Position numbers and translations under genes: made by a program. This document shows, piece by piece, positions 47,411 through 56,188 of a stretch of 64,000 nt of DNA; position 1 is the first letter of the stretch, and each line of letters opens with the position of its first letter. The stretch spans positions 1,178,001-1,242,000 of the forward strand of contig NZ_CP053697.2 in assembly GCF_013200955.2 (NCBI RefSeq), in the 5' to 3' direction. Under the pieces are notes generated by a model. It did no database searches, was not told the origin of the DNA, and was given only the letters and a program-made list of their open reading frames with translations. The stretch is from Pseudomonas campi. GTDB lineage: Bacteria > Pseudomonadota > Gammaproteobacteria > Pseudomonadales > Pseudomonadaceae.

Positions 47411-47516
47411 GGTGGAAAACGCTGCGCGGTTTTCCACCCTACACGGACGTCCGCTTGGGTAGGGTGGATAACGCTTGGCTTATCCACTGCGGCTGACTCG
47501 GCAGGGTTCTGCCGAG
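47411..47516. repeat. Cluster of three short palindromes after the GldG gene
   Basis: GGTGGAAAAC / GTTTTCCACC (47411-47420 and 47429-47438), GTGGATAA / TTATCCAC (47464-47471 and 47480-47487), and CTCGGCAG / CTGCCGAG with loop GGTT (47497-47516). The first two are of the GGTGGAT type common between Pseudomonas genes; the third may end the upstream transcript. They lie in a 439-base gap that also holds the cold-shock promoter and leader; otherwise nothing else is seen there. Confidence 0.6.
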
Positions 47517-47635
47517 CAGCGCCTGAGCCGTAGCGGCTGTTGGCGAAAAAGCTGACCGTTCTGCTCCCTGAGAAATCCTGTAAAAGCCCTGTAGGCCATA
47601 TGCTGCGTGCCCTGCAGGCTGTCCTGAATTATCTC

Positions 47636-47663
47636 TTGGCAGGCCAAACACTTGTTTTATACT
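47636..47663 (+). promoter_or_regulatory. Predicted promoter of the cold-shock gene, with long leader
   Basis: TTGGCA (47636-47641), 16-base spacer, TATACT (47658-47663). Transcription from here gives a 5' leader of about 135 bases before the ATG at 47805, as in cold-regulated csp mRNAs, where leader structure controls translation. Confidence 0.65.
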
Positions 47664-47804
47664 CGGTTGGCGGTTGCTTCAGGAGCACTTTCAGCATCCC
47701 GTTCCACGCCGGTCTGGTGTGTGGGCGAAGCGCGGAGGAGGGCGCCCGTGGCACCGGCGAAGTCCATCCGGGCAATAACAATAATGTGAGTCGAGGAAGT
47801 GCGA

Positions 47805-48014
47805 ATGGCTGAGCGTGAGACTGGAACCGTCAAGTGGTTCAATGATTCCAAGGGCTATGGCTTTATTCAGCGTGGCAGCGGGCCGGACGTATTCGTCCAC
47901 TACCGTGCCATCCGTGGCGAAGGCCACCGCTCGCTGGTCGAGGGTCAGCAGGTCGAGTTTTCCGTGATCCAGGGGCAGAAAGGCCTGCAGGCGGAAGACG
48001 TCTCCCAGCTCTGA
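47805..48014 (+). CDS. Cold-shock domain protein (CspA family)
   Basis: 69 residues. The RNA-binding motifs [13 protein letters not shown] and VFVHYRAI are both present; the second has Tyr in place of the usual Phe. The start ATG has GAGGAAG upstream, which decides it over a GTG six bases earlier. Acts as an RNA chaperone. A perfect terminator follows the stop. Confidence 0.93.
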   Translation: MAERETGTVKWFNDSKGYGFIQRGSGPDVFVHYRAIRGEGHRSLVEGQQVEFSVIQGQKGLQAEDVSQL

Positions 48015-48030
48015 TCCCTACAGCTCGCAG

Positions 48031-48069
48031 AAAAACAAAAGGCCCGTCAGTGACGGGCCTTTTGTTTTT
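48031..48069. terminator. Bidirectional terminator after the cold-shock gene
   Basis: A perfect 19-bp stem, AAAAACAAAAGGCCCGTCA and its complement around a single G, giving U-runs on both strands for the convergent genes. Confidence 0.95.
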
Positions 48070-48082
48070 CCGGGGCAGCGCT

Positions 48083-48454
48083 TCAGTCGGTGCGCCAGAT
48101 GATCTCTTCTTCGCCGTCGCTGCTGATGCGGATCCAGCGGTCGGCGGTTTCCACGCTTTCCTCTTCGTCCCAGCCGCCCGGTGCGCAGCGTACTTCCATG
48201 TTCAATGCGGCGAAGGCGGCGCGGGCGCAGGCCAGGTCGTCGGCCCAGGGCGTGGCGTCGCTTTCCAGATACAGGCTGTGCCATTTGCCCACGGCCTTTG
48301 GCAGCCAGGTGACCGGCACCTCACCGGCACGGCACTTGTAGGTCTGGCCCTGCTGGCGCCATTCGCTGACGGCGCCGATGGCCTGGCCCAGCCAGGCGGC
48401 GATGGCCTTGTGGTCGGCGTCCTTGAGGTAGATCTCGATATCGGGTTGGCGCAT
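48083..48454 (-). CDS. Small acidic protein of unknown function
   Basis: 123 residues beginning MRQPDIEIYLKDADHKAI. It is acidic and Trp-rich (VSEWRQQGQTYKC, APGGWDEEESVE, DRWIRISSDGEEEIIW) and has no signal or membrane segment. I recognise no domain. The upstream frame extension runs into repeat B2, so the ATG at 48454 is taken as start. Confidence 0.65.
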   Translation of the reverse strand: MRQPDIEIYLKDADHKAIAAWLGQAIGAVSEWRQQGQTYKCRAGEVPVTWLPKAVGKWHSLYLESDATPWADDLACARAAFAALNMEVRCAPGGWDEEESVETADRWIRISSDGEEEIIWRTD

Positions 48455-48465
48455 GAGGGTGTCCC

Positions 48466-48733
48466 TGGGGTCTGTTTCCGGTTCATTCGCGAGCCGCGTT
48501 GCTGCGCAAAATCTCGCCAGGCTAGGCGTGGGGCGCAGGTAATGGTGTTCCCTTGCCAAGCCCTACAACGACGCATGGCGAGATTTTGCGCGCAACCCGC
48601 AGGGCCGGGCCTGTTTTAGCGCGATGCTACGTTGCTCGACGCTTATTTGGAACGCCAAACTTCGCATCTCGCGCCTTGCCTCGCGCTAAAACAGGCTCCG
48701 GCGCGGCCGTGAATGAACCGGAAACAGACCCTA
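48466..48733. repeat. Family B element, copy B2
   Basis: A 268-bp element with terminal repeats GGGTCTGTTTCCGGTTCATTC matching perfectly over 21 bases (the left outermost TA is TG). Two inner hairpins are visible: AAAATCTCGCCA / TGGCGAGATTTT and CCTGTTTTAGCGCG / CGCGCTAAAACAGG. Right end bases 48731-48733 are the stop codon of rlmA. Confidence 0.87.
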
Positions 48734-49537
48734 TATTTTCTCGATCCAATCGTAGCGAATGGAGACAGTCACTTCGAAGTCTTCGGCGATCACCGCGGCG
48801 CGACGTTCGGCGCTGGCGCGCCAGCCGTGCGGGGTCATGGCCAGCAGGTCGGCGCGGGCCTGGCTGCTGTCCAGCTGTAGGGCAAAGCGCAGGGTTTCGC
48901 TATGGGCCAGGCGCATGCCTGGCGGAATCAGTTCGAGGTGCTTCTGCTCATCATAGTCGCGCACCTCGTCGTACAGCTTCTGCCGCAGCTGCATCAGGTG
49001 CTCGCCGGTCGGGCCCATGCGCAGCAGGCCGCCACCGGGGGCGAGCAGGCGTAGCGCTTCCTGCCAGTCCAGCGGGCTGAACACGCTGGCCAGCAGGTTG
49101 CAGCTGGCATCCGCCAGTGGCACGCGGGCCATGCTCGCCACCAGCCAGCTCAACTGCGGTGCGCGCTTGCAGGCGCGCTTGACTGCCTCGCGGGAGATAT
49201 CCAGGGCATAGCCATCGGCATCCGCCAGCAACTCGGCGATTTGCGCGGTGTAGTAGCCCTCGCCACAGCCGATATCCAGCCAGCGCTGCGGCGCGCGCTC
49301 GGCGGCCAGTTCGGCCAGGCGCCGGGCCAGTGGTGCGTAGTGCCCGCCGTCGAGAAAACGTCGGCGCGCTTCGACCATGGCGGCGTTGTCGCCCGGGTCA
49401 CGGCTGTTCTTGTGCTGCACCGGCAGCAGGTTCAGGTAACCCTGGCGTGCGCGGTCGAAACGGTGGTTGGCCGGGCAGGCCACGCCGTTGTCGACGAGGC
49501 TCAGAGCCTGCTGGCAGATGGGGCAGGTCAGGCTCAT
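48731..49537 (-). CDS. rlmA: 23S rRNA (guanine745-N1)-methyltransferase RlmA type
   Basis: 268 residues. An N-terminal zinc finger (Cys5, Cys8, Cys21, His25 in CPICQQ and CPANHRFD) is followed by a SAM-binding domain ([18 protein letters not shown]). This order is diagnostic of the RlmA family, which methylates G745 or G748 in 23S rRNA. It overlaps dapE by four bases (ATGA), so is translated after it. Its stop codon TAG is the first three bases of the repeat B2 end. Confidence 0.9.
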   Translation of the reverse strand: MSLTCPICQQALSLVDNGVACPANHRFDRARQGYLNLLPVQHKNSRDPGDNAAMVEARRRFLDGGHYAPLARRLAELAAERAPQRWLDIGCGEGYYTAQIAELLADADGYALDISREAVKRACKRAPQLSWLVASMARVPLADASCNLLASVFSPLDWQEALRLLAPGGGLLRMGPTGEHLMQLRQKLYDEVRDYDEQKHLELIPPGMRLAHSETLRFALQLDSSQARADLLAMTPHGWRASAERRAAVIAEDFEVTVSIRYDWIEKI

Positions 49538-50673
49538 GCCAGTAGGTTTACCAGGGTCTGATAGTAGATTTCGGTCAGCACATCCAGGTCGCTGGCCAGC
49601 ACGCGCTCGTCGATCTGGTGGATGGTGGCGTTGACCGGACCCAGCTCGACCACCTGGGTGCCGAGGGTGGCGATAAAACGCCCGTCCGAGGTACCGCCGG
49701 AAGTGGAGGGGGTGGTCTCGCGGCCGGTGACGCTGTGGATACTCGCTGCCACGGCGTCGAGCAGGTCGCCCGGCTGGGTGAGGAAGGGCAGGCCGGACAG
49801 TGCCCAGTCCAGTTCGTAGTCCAAGCCGTGCTTGTCGAGAATGGCGCGCACGCGCTGCTGCAGGCCTTCGACGGTGGACTCGGTGGAGAAGCGGAAGTTG
49901 AACACCGCTTTCAGTTCGCCGGGGATGACGTTGGTGGCGCCGGTGCCGGAGTTGAGGTTGGATACCTGGAAACTGGTCGGCGGGAAGTAGGCGTTACCAT
50001 CGTCCCAGTGCTCGGCGGCCAGTGCGGCCAGGGCCGGGGCGGTCAGGTGGATGGGGTTGCGGGCCAGGTGCGGGTAGGCCACATGGCCCTGCTTGCCGTG
50101 CACGGTCAGGGTGCAGCCGAGCGAGCCGCGACGGCCGTTCTTCACCACGTCACCGACCAGGGTGGTGCTCGACGGCTCGCCGACGATGCACCAGTCCAGG
50201 CGCTCGCCGCGCTCGCGCAGGCGTTCGACCACGGCCTTGGTGCCATGGTGGGCCGGGCCTTCTTCGTCACTGGTGATGAGGAAGGTGATGGCGCCCTTGT
50301 GGTTTGGGTGGTCGGCGACGAAACGTTCGACGGCGATGATCATCGACGCCAGGCTGCCCTTCATATCTGCCGCGCCACGCCCACAGAGCATGCCTTGCTC
50401 GTCGATCAGGGCATCGAACGGCTGGTGCTGCCAGGATTGCAGCGGGCCGGTCGGCACCACGTCGGTATGCCCGGCGAAGCACAGCACCGGGCCCTCACCA
50501 CCGCGATGGGCCCAGAAGTTGTCCACCTCCTCGATACGCATCGGCTCCAGCGCGAAGCCGGCGGCGGCCAGGCGGCGCATCATCAGTTCCTGGCAGCCTT
50601 CGTCGACCGGGGTCACGGAGGGGCGGCGGATCAGGTCGCAGGCGAGCTCGAGGGTGGGGGAGAGGGTGGTCAT
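49534..50673 (-). CDS. dapE: Succinyl-diaminopimelate desuccinylase
   Basis: 379 residues of the M20 metallopeptidase fold: GHTDVVPTG (zinc His), [15 protein letters not shown] (bridging Asp), [12 protein letters not shown] (catalytic Glu) and GEPSS are all intact. It removes succinate from succinyl-diaminopimelate in lysine and peptidoglycan synthesis. Two other pathway genes, dapD and dapC, are in the window. The ATG has CCGGAG upstream. Confidence 0.95.
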   Translation of the reverse strand: MTTLSPTLELACDLIRRPSVTPVDEGCQELMMRRLAAAGFALEPMRIEEVDNFWAHRGGEGPVLCFAGHTDVVPTGPLQSWQHQPFDALIDEQGMLCGRGAADMKGSLASMIIAVERFVADHPNHKGAITFLITSDEEGPAHHGTKAVVERLRERGERLDWCIVGEPSSTTLVGDVVKNGRRGSLGCTLTVHGKQGHVAYPHLARNPIHLTAPALAALAAEHWDDGNAYFPPTSFQVSNLNSGTGATNVIPGELKAVFNFRFSTESTVEGLQQRVRAILDKHGLDYELDWALSGLPFLTQPGDLLDAVAASIHSVTGRETTPSTSGGTSDGRFIATLGTQVVELGPVNATIHQIDERVLASDLDVLTEIYYQTLVNLLA

Positions 50674-50720
50674 TGCAGCTCCGGAGCAGCGGAATTCAGA
50701 AAGGCCGCCATCTTAAAGCA

Positions 50721-50745
50721 AAACGGCGGCCCAAGGCCGCCGTTT
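50721..50745 (-). terminator. Terminator of the ndvB-type gene
   Basis: On the minus strand, an 11-bp stem (AAACGGCGGCC / GGCCGCCGTTT) followed by TTTGCTTT, between the glucan synthase and dapE. Confidence 0.7.
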
Positions 50746-50759
50746 CGATAGGGTGAGAC

Positions 50760-50832
50760 GTAGGGTGGATCGCGCTTCATCGATCCACCGAACGCAGTCA
50801 CGGTGGATGTACAAAGCGACATCCACCCTACG
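50760..50832. repeat. GTAGGGTGGAT inverted repeat
   Basis: TAGGGTGGATCGCG and, on the other arm, CGACATCCACCCTACG, with a second pair (ATCGATCCACCG / CGGTGGAT) inside. A typical Pseudomonas intergenic repeat, placed at the 3' end of the glucan synthase gene. Confidence 0.7.
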
Positions 50833-50833
50833 C

Positions 50834-53422
50834 TCAGGCGGTCTGTGCCACCTCTTCCTCCACCGGTTTGGGCAGGGACGACAGCAGCGCCATGATCAGC
50901 GCCGCCAGGTACGGCAGCGACTGCACCAGGAGCATGGCCACCCAGAACTTCACGTCCGAGCTGGGGAAGCCCTGGACGATGCCGATGCCGACCGCCGAAC
51001 CCCATAGCAGGAGCATGATGAACACCTCCTCGCGAGCCTCGGCCAGGGCCACCAGGATGCCGTGGTTGCTGGCCATCTTCGGTGTGCGGAAGAACGGGAT
51101 GGTCTTAGTGAAGGTCCCGTAGAGCACCGCCTTGGCGATCGTGTGCGACAGCGCCAGGCCGGCCAGGGCCGCCTGGAACGAGCGCACCAGGTCGACGCCC
51201 ATGGCCTTGCGGTAGAGGAACAGGATCTTGCCCAGCTTGAAGAAGAACAGCGCCAGCGGCGGGATGGCGAAGATCATCAGCGGCGGGTCGACCCGCTGCG
51301 GCACGATGATCATGCCGGCCGACCAGAGCAGGGCGCCGACGGTGAAGAAGATGTTCAGGCCATCGGCGATCCACGGCAGCCAGCCGGCGACGAAGTGGTA
51401 GCGCTGGCCGGTCTTCAGTTCGGAATCCTTGCCGAGGAACAGGCTGCGCGCATGGCCCTTCATGATCTGGATGGCGCCGTAGGCCCAGCGGAAACGCTGC
51501 TTCTTGTAGTCGATGAAGGTGTCCGGCATCAGCCCCTTGCCGAAGCTCTGGTGGGCATAGGCGGCGCTATAGCCTTTCTCGAACACGCGCAGGCCCAGCT
51601 CGGCGTCTTCGCAGATGGTCCAGTCGGCCCATTTCAATTCGTCCATCACCGTGCGGCGGATCATGGTCATGGTGCCGTGCTGGATGATCGCGTCGCGGTC
51701 GTTGCGCGTCACCATGCCGATATGGAAGAAGCCCTTGTACTCGGCGTAGCAGAGCTTCTTGAAGATGTTTTCGTTGCCGTCGCGGTAGTCCTGTGGCGAC
51801 TGCACCACGGCGATCTTCGGGTCGGCGAAGTGCGGCACCATGTGCTTGAGCCAGTTCTTGTCGACGCAGTAATCGGCGTCGATGACCGCCACTACTTCGG
51901 CATCGGGCGCGGTATGCGGCAGGATGTAGTTCAGCGCGCCGCCCTTGAAGCCGGCAATGGGGGCTACGTGGAAGAAGCGGAAGCGTGGGCCCAGCACTTT
52001 GCAATAGGCCTCTACGGGCTCCCAAACCGCCGGGTCCTTGGTGTTGTTGTCGATGATGATGACTTCGTAGTCCGGGTAGTCCAGCGCAGCGAGGGCGTCG
52101 AGGGTCTGTTTGACCATCTCCGGCGGCTCGTTGTAGCAGGGCACATGGACCGACACCTTGGGCCGGTAGGCGGTGTCGGTCAGCACCGGCAGGAAGGGGC
52201 GGCGGCGGGTGCGGGTCCAGGCGGTCTCGGCCAGTTCGTGGGCTTCGGTGAGCAGCACGATGAACACGCCGAAGGCGCCGATGCCGAGCAGCAGCCCGAC
52301 GATGGTGCTGAACCAGGTGCTGTACTGCTGGCTGTAGTCGTAACCGATCCATACCAGCACCGAACCGCCAGCGAAGGCGACGAAGGTCAGGAAGGTGCGG
52401 CCGCGCTGGCGCAGTGCAGAGCCGTCGATCAGCATCAGGGCTAGGGTCAGCAGGGCCAGGACCACCGAGGCGATGGCCAGCAGGCGCCATTGCGGAATGG
52501 CCACCACCGGGCCCTCGAAAGCGAACTTGGCCTGGCGGTCGAGGTTGTACACGCCCCAGTAGGCACCGACCGAGCCTTCATCGCTGGCCTTCCACGGCTG
52601 GTCGAAGGCCTCGATGACGAAGTAGTTGTAGCCCTTGCCGTTCAGCGCATTGACCAGGGTGCGCAGGTAGATGGCCTGGTCTGCCTGGGAGGCCTCGGCG
52701 CCGCCGCGCATGCGGCCGTTGCTCGGCCAGCCTACTTCGGAGAGCAGCAGCGGTTTTTTCGGGAAGAGTTTCTTCAGGTCCTTGGCGCGCTCGAGGACGA
52801 ACTCGGTGGAGTCCTCCATCGGCACGAATTCCCAGTACGGCAGCACGTGGGCGGCGACCAGGTCGGTGTGCTTGGCCAGCTCTGGGAATTCTTGCCAGAT
52901 GTGCCACTGCTCGGAGGTGGTTACCGGTACCTTGACCGCCGCACGTACGCGGTCGATATAGGCGATCAGGTTCTCCGGCGTGATCTCGCGGCGGAACAGT
53001 GCCTCGTTACCGACCACCACGCGAACCACGCTGCGCGAGTCGTTGGCGATCTCGATGGCCTTGGCGATTTCCCGTTCGTTGCGCTCCAGATCCGGGCTGA
53101 TCCAGATACCCAGGGTCACGCGCAGGCCGAATTCCTCCGCCAGCTGCGGGATGTTGGCCAGGGCGCCATCCACCGAATAGGTACGGATGTTGTCGGTGTG
53201 TTTGCTCAGCAGTTCCAGGTCGGCGCGCATTTGCGCATCGCTCGGGTAGGTATTCTGCTGAGGATTTTGTCCGGCGCGGAAGGGTGAATAGGAAAAGCCG
53301 GAGATCTGTTCCGGCCAGTCCGGGGCAGTCACGGGGCGGTTATAGAGTGCCCAGATGCCAGTGAACAGGGCGGCGACCGCCACAAAGACTGCAAGGTTGA
53401 GTCCGAATTTGCGCGTAGGCAT
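50834..53422 (-). CDS. ndvB: GH17-GT2 fused glucan synthase (NdvB type)
   Basis: 862 residues. One N-terminal membrane helix (about 8-28) leads to a periplasmic GH17 domain (about 40-300) with both catalytic glutamates: Glu140 in VVVGNEAL and Glu229 in LLSEVGWPS. After two helices comes a cytoplasmic GT2 domain with VHVPCYNEPPEM, VIDADYC (DxD type), TICEDAELG and the KQRFRW product-site motif, then several helices. P. aeruginosa NdvB makes cyclic beta-1,3-glucans linked to biofilm antibiotic tolerance. Placement between dapE and tcdA differs from the PAO1 ndvB locus as I recall it. Confidence 0.88.
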   Translation of the reverse strand: MPTRKFGLNLAVFVAVAALFTGIWALYNRPVTAPDWPEQISGFSYSPFRAGQNPQQNTYPSDAQMRADLELLSKHTDNIRTYSVDGALANIPQLAEEFGLRVTLGIWISPDLERNEREIAKAIEIANDSRSVVRVVVGNEALFRREITPENLIAYIDRVRAAVKVPVTTSEQWHIWQEFPELAKHTDLVAAHVLPYWEFVPMEDSTEFVLERAKDLKKLFPKKPLLLSEVGWPSNGRMRGGAEASQADQAIYLRTLVNALNGKGYNYFVIEAFDQPWKASDEGSVGAYWGVYNLDRQAKFAFEGPVVAIPQWRLLAIASVVLALLTLALMLIDGSALRQRGRTFLTFVAFAGGSVLVWIGYDYSQQYSTWFSTIVGLLLGIGAFGVFIVLLTEAHELAETAWTRTRRRPFLPVLTDTAYRPKVSVHVPCYNEPPEMVKQTLDALAALDYPDYEVIIIDNNTKDPAVWEPVEAYCKVLGPRFRFFHVAPIAGFKGGALNYILPHTAPDAEVVAVIDADYCVDKNWLKHMVPHFADPKIAVVQSPQDYRDGNENIFKKLCYAEYKGFFHIGMVTRNDRDAIIQHGTMTMIRRTVMDELKWADWTICEDAELGLRVFEKGYSAAYAHQSFGKGLMPDTFIDYKKQRFRWAYGAIQIMKGHARSLFLGKDSELKTGQRYHFVAGWLPWIADGLNIFFTVGALLWSAGMIIVPQRVDPPLMIFAIPPLALFFFKLGKILFLYRKAMGVDLVRSFQAALAGLALSHTIAKAVLYGTFTKTIPFFRTPKMASNHGILVALAEAREEVFIMLLLWGSAVGIGIVQGFPSSDVKFWVAMLLVQSLPYLAALIMALLSSLPKPVEEEVAQTA

Positions 53423-53648
53423 GGCTGTTTGTCAGGTTCCGCAGGGTGGAGCAGGGGGAAAGATCCGGCGAACGCCGGTCGGCGCGCATGCTACTCCCCT
53501 GTCCGCAGGCTGTATAGGCCGCCAGCCCCGGCGCACGGGGCCTGCCGCTGGGTGGCAGGTGGTCGTGTGGGGCCTGTTTCCGATGGCTGCAGGGTGAGTC
53601 CTGCGCCGCAGGCCCCTATAATGCCGGCCGGTTTTCGAGGGTGGCGGT

Positions 53649-54458
53649 ATGGCGACAGATGATCAGCGTTTTGGCGGCATTGCCCGGCTCTATGGCGTAG
53701 AGGGCTTGCAGCGCCTGCAGGCGGCCCATGTTGCGGTGGTTGGCATTGGCGGTGTCGGTTCCTGGGCGGCCGAAGCGCTGGCCCGTTCGGGGGTGGGCGA
53801 GATTTCCCTGTTCGACCTGGACGATGTCTGCGTCACCAACACCAATCGCCAAGTGCATGCCCTGAGCGGCACGGTAGGCAAGGCCAAGGTCGAGGTGATG
53901 GCCGAGCGCATCCGTGCCATCAATCCGGCCTGCGTGGTGCACGCGGTGGCCGATTTCGTCACCCGCGAGAATATGGCCGAGTACATCACCGAGGAACTGG
54001 ACGCGGTGATCGACTGCATCGACAGCGTGACGGCCAAAGCGGCGCTGATCTCCTGGTGCAAGCGGCGCAAGATCCAGATCGTTGCCACCGGTGGTGCGGG
54101 GGGCCAGGTCGATCCGAGCAAGATCGAGATCGCCGACCTCAACAAGACCGTCAACGACCCGTTGATCGCCAAGGTGCGCTCGCTGCTGCGCCGCGACTAC
54201 AACTTCTCGCGCACCCCGGGGCGCACCTACAGCATCACCTGCGTCTACTCGCGCGAGCAGCTGCGCTACCCGTTGCCCGATGGCAGCGTGTGCCTGAGCA
54301 AGGTCATGCCCGGCGACGGCACCCGCTTGGACTGCGCCGGCGGCTTCGGTTCGGCCATGATGGTAACGGCCAGCTTCGGCATGCTCGCGGCGGCGAAAAT
54401 CATCGACAAACTAGTGGCCGGAGCCAGGCGACCAGCGGAGCGCCAGCGGTCGGACTGA
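53649..54458 (+). CDS. tcdA: tRNA threonylcarbamoyladenosine dehydratase TcdA (CsdL)
   Basis: 269 residues of the E1/MoeB-like fold. The nucleotide site VVGIGGVGSWAAEALARSG and DLDDVCVTNTNRQ are intact. It dehydrates t6A37 of tRNA to cyclic ct6A using ATP; in E. coli it works with CsdA and CsdE, both encoded 4-6 kb away here. No signal peptide. Repeat B3 follows 44 bases after its stop. Confidence 0.93.
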   Translation: MATDDQRFGGIARLYGVEGLQRLQAAHVAVVGIGGVGSWAAEALARSGVGEISLFDLDDVCVTNTNRQVHALSGTVGKAKVEVMAERIRAINPACVVHAVADFVTRENMAEYITEELDAVIDCIDSVTAKAALISWCKRRKIQIVATGGAGGQVDPSKIEIADLNKTVNDPLIAKVRSLLRRDYNFSRTPGRTYSITCVYSREQLRYPLPDGSVCLSKVMPGDGTRLDCAGGFGSAMMVTASFGMLAAAKIIDKLVAGARRPAERQRSD

Positions 54459-54501
54459 TGGCCGGACTCGACTAAGCTGAAACAACGGACAGGGAGATCA
54501 T

Positions 54502-54769
54502 TAGGGTCTGTTGCCGTTTCGGCACAACCGCGACGGTGCCAGTTTTTGCGCGGAGCTAGGCGCGAGACGCGAAGTTTGGTCGTCCAAATGAGCCGTCGAG
54601 TAACGACGTTCCGCGCAAAAACTGGCCCGTCCCTTCGGGTTGCGTACAAAATCGCGCCAGGCGGTGTTGCGGGACTTGGCAAGGGAATGACCATTGCCTG
54701 CGTCCCGCGCCTTGCCTGGCGCGATTTTGCCCAGCAACGCGGCTTGCGCCGAAACGGCAACAGACCCTA
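54502..54769. repeat. Family B element, copy B3
   Basis: A 268-bp element with near-perfect ends TAGGGTCTGTTGCCGTTTCG and its complement. Two inner hairpins: GCCAGTTTTTGCGCGG / CCGCGCAAAAACTGGC and AAAATCGCGCCAGG / CCTGGCGCGATTTT. The hairpin sequences differ from those of B2, yet both arms pair. It fills most of the 354 bases between tcdA and the next gene. Confidence 0.88.
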
Positions 54770-54812
54770 GCCGCCAGGGACAGCATCGAGGTGTACCTGA
54801 GGGGCCAATCAA

Positions 54813-55616
54813 TTGCGTTGTATGTGTGTGAAGACCTGGCTGGCGTTGATCTGCCTGCTGCTGCCTTTAAGTGCCGCGCAGGCGCAGCAGATCGTGCGTA
54901 TCGGTACCGGTGACTGGGCGCCTTATGTCGATCAGCGCCGCGCCGATGGTGGTGCCCTTGGGCGGCTGGTCAGTGCCGTGTTTGCCGAGGCGGGCTACCG
55001 GGTCGAATACCTGTTCTATCCCTGGGACCGCAATGTCCTGATGCTCCAGCATGGCGAGCTAGACGCCATCATGCCCTACAGCTGCACGCCCAAGCGCCTG
55101 CAGTACGGCGTGTGCAGCGCGCCGCTGGTGCAGGGCGAGATCGTCCTGTTTCACCGCAAGGACCTGTCGTTCGACTGGCGTGGCCTCGATGACCTGCGGC
55201 CTTTTCGCATCGGCACCACCCTGGGTTACTCCTACGGCCCGCAGTTCGATGCGGCGTTGCAGGCGGGCAGCTTGCAAGCGCTGCAGAACAGCAAGGAGGA
55301 CACCAACTTTCGCCTGCTGGAACTGGGGCGCATCGACCTGCATCCGCAGGATCGGGCGGTGGGTTACAGCATGCTGCGCCAGCGTTTCTCCGCCGCCGAA
55401 CTGGCCAGCATTACCCACCATCCGCGCCAGTTGAATACCGAACCGTTGCGCCTGCTGTTTCGCAAGGATGACCCGGCGTCCCTGGCGGTGATGCGGCAGT
55501 TCGACGAAAGCCTCAGGCGTTTTGCCGAGCGCGGCGAGCTGCAGGATCTGCAGCGGGCGCTGTATAGCGGTGATCCGGATAGCTGGATGCCGACGTTGCT
55601 GGCACCGCGCGACTGA
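54813..55616 (+). CDS. Periplasmic solute-binding protein (SBP family 3 type)
   Basis: 267 residues. A signal peptide (ends LSAAQAQQ, about 25) precedes a two-lobed binding domain: IGTGDWAPYVDQ, VEYLFYPWDRNVLM, GELDAIMPYSCTP. It probably binds an amino-acid-like ligand; no ABC partner genes are beside it, so it may serve sensing or an unlinked transporter. The start is uncertain: TTG at 54813 has GAGGGG eight bases upstream, whereas the ATG at 54822 is 17 bases away, so the TTG is favoured. Confidence 0.82.
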   Translation: MRCMCVKTWLALICLLLPLSAAQAQQIVRIGTGDWAPYVDQRRADGGALGRLVSAVFAEAGYRVEYLFYPWDRNVLMLQHGELDAIMPYSCTPKRLQYGVCSAPLVQGEIVLFHRKDLSFDWRGLDDLRPFRIGTTLGYSYGPQFDAALQAGSLQALQNSKEDTNFRLLELGRIDLHPQDRAVGYSMLRQRFSAAELASITHHPRQLNTEPLRLLFRKDDPASLAVMRQFDESLRRFAERGELQDLQRALYSGDPDSWMPTLLAPRD

Positions 55617-55726
55617 GGAAAAACCGGCTTTGACAGCAAGGCTGCACTTTTATCTGCCGTGTGGCCGGTCAGCTGCCCGTATAATCGCGCCTTTCCCGCG
55701 TCTGCCGGGCCTTACGAGATGTACCG

Positions 55727-56188
55727 ATGATCAACAATGATGTGCTGCGCAGCCTGCGCTACCTGCTGGATGTCAGTGACGCCAAACTGGTCGAAATCTG
55801 CCAGCTGGCCGACTACTCGCTGAGCGAGGCCGATGTCGCCGCCTATCTGCTGAAGGACGATGAAGAGGGCTATGTGCCCTGCCGCGACGAGGTGCTGGCG
55901 CATTTCCTCGATGGCCTGGTGTTCTTCAAGCGCGGCAAGGATGACAGCCGCCCGGCCCTGCCGGTGGAGAAGCGCCTGACCAACAACAACATCCTGAAGA
56001 AACTGCGCGTGGCCTTCGAGCTGAAGGATGACGACATGCACGAAATTCTCCAGGCCGCCGACCTGCCAATGACCAAGGCCGAGTTGAGCGCGCTGTTCCG
56101 CAAGCCGGGACACAAGAACTTCCGCCTGTGCGGTGATCAGGTGCTGCGCAATTTCCTTCGCGGCCTGACCCAGCGCCAGCGGGGCTGA
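55727..56188 (+). CDS. DUF1456 protein (YehS-like)
   Basis: 153 residues with two copies of the DUF1456 repeat: NNDVLRSLRYLLDVSDAKLV and NNNILKKLRVAFELKDDDMH, each followed by a helical segment with CxxxLxxFLxGL-like ends (LAHFLDGLVFFKRG; LRNFLRGLTQ). Function unknown. A 253-base gap to the next, convergent gene shows nothing recognisable. Confidence 0.9.
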   Translation: MINNDVLRSLRYLLDVSDAKLVEICQLADYSLSEADVAAYLLKDDEEGYVPCRDEVLAHFLDGLVFFKRGKDDSRPALPVEKRLTNNNILKKLRVAFELKDDDMHEILQAADLPMTKAELSALFRKPGHKNFRLCGDQVLRNFLRGLTQRQRG

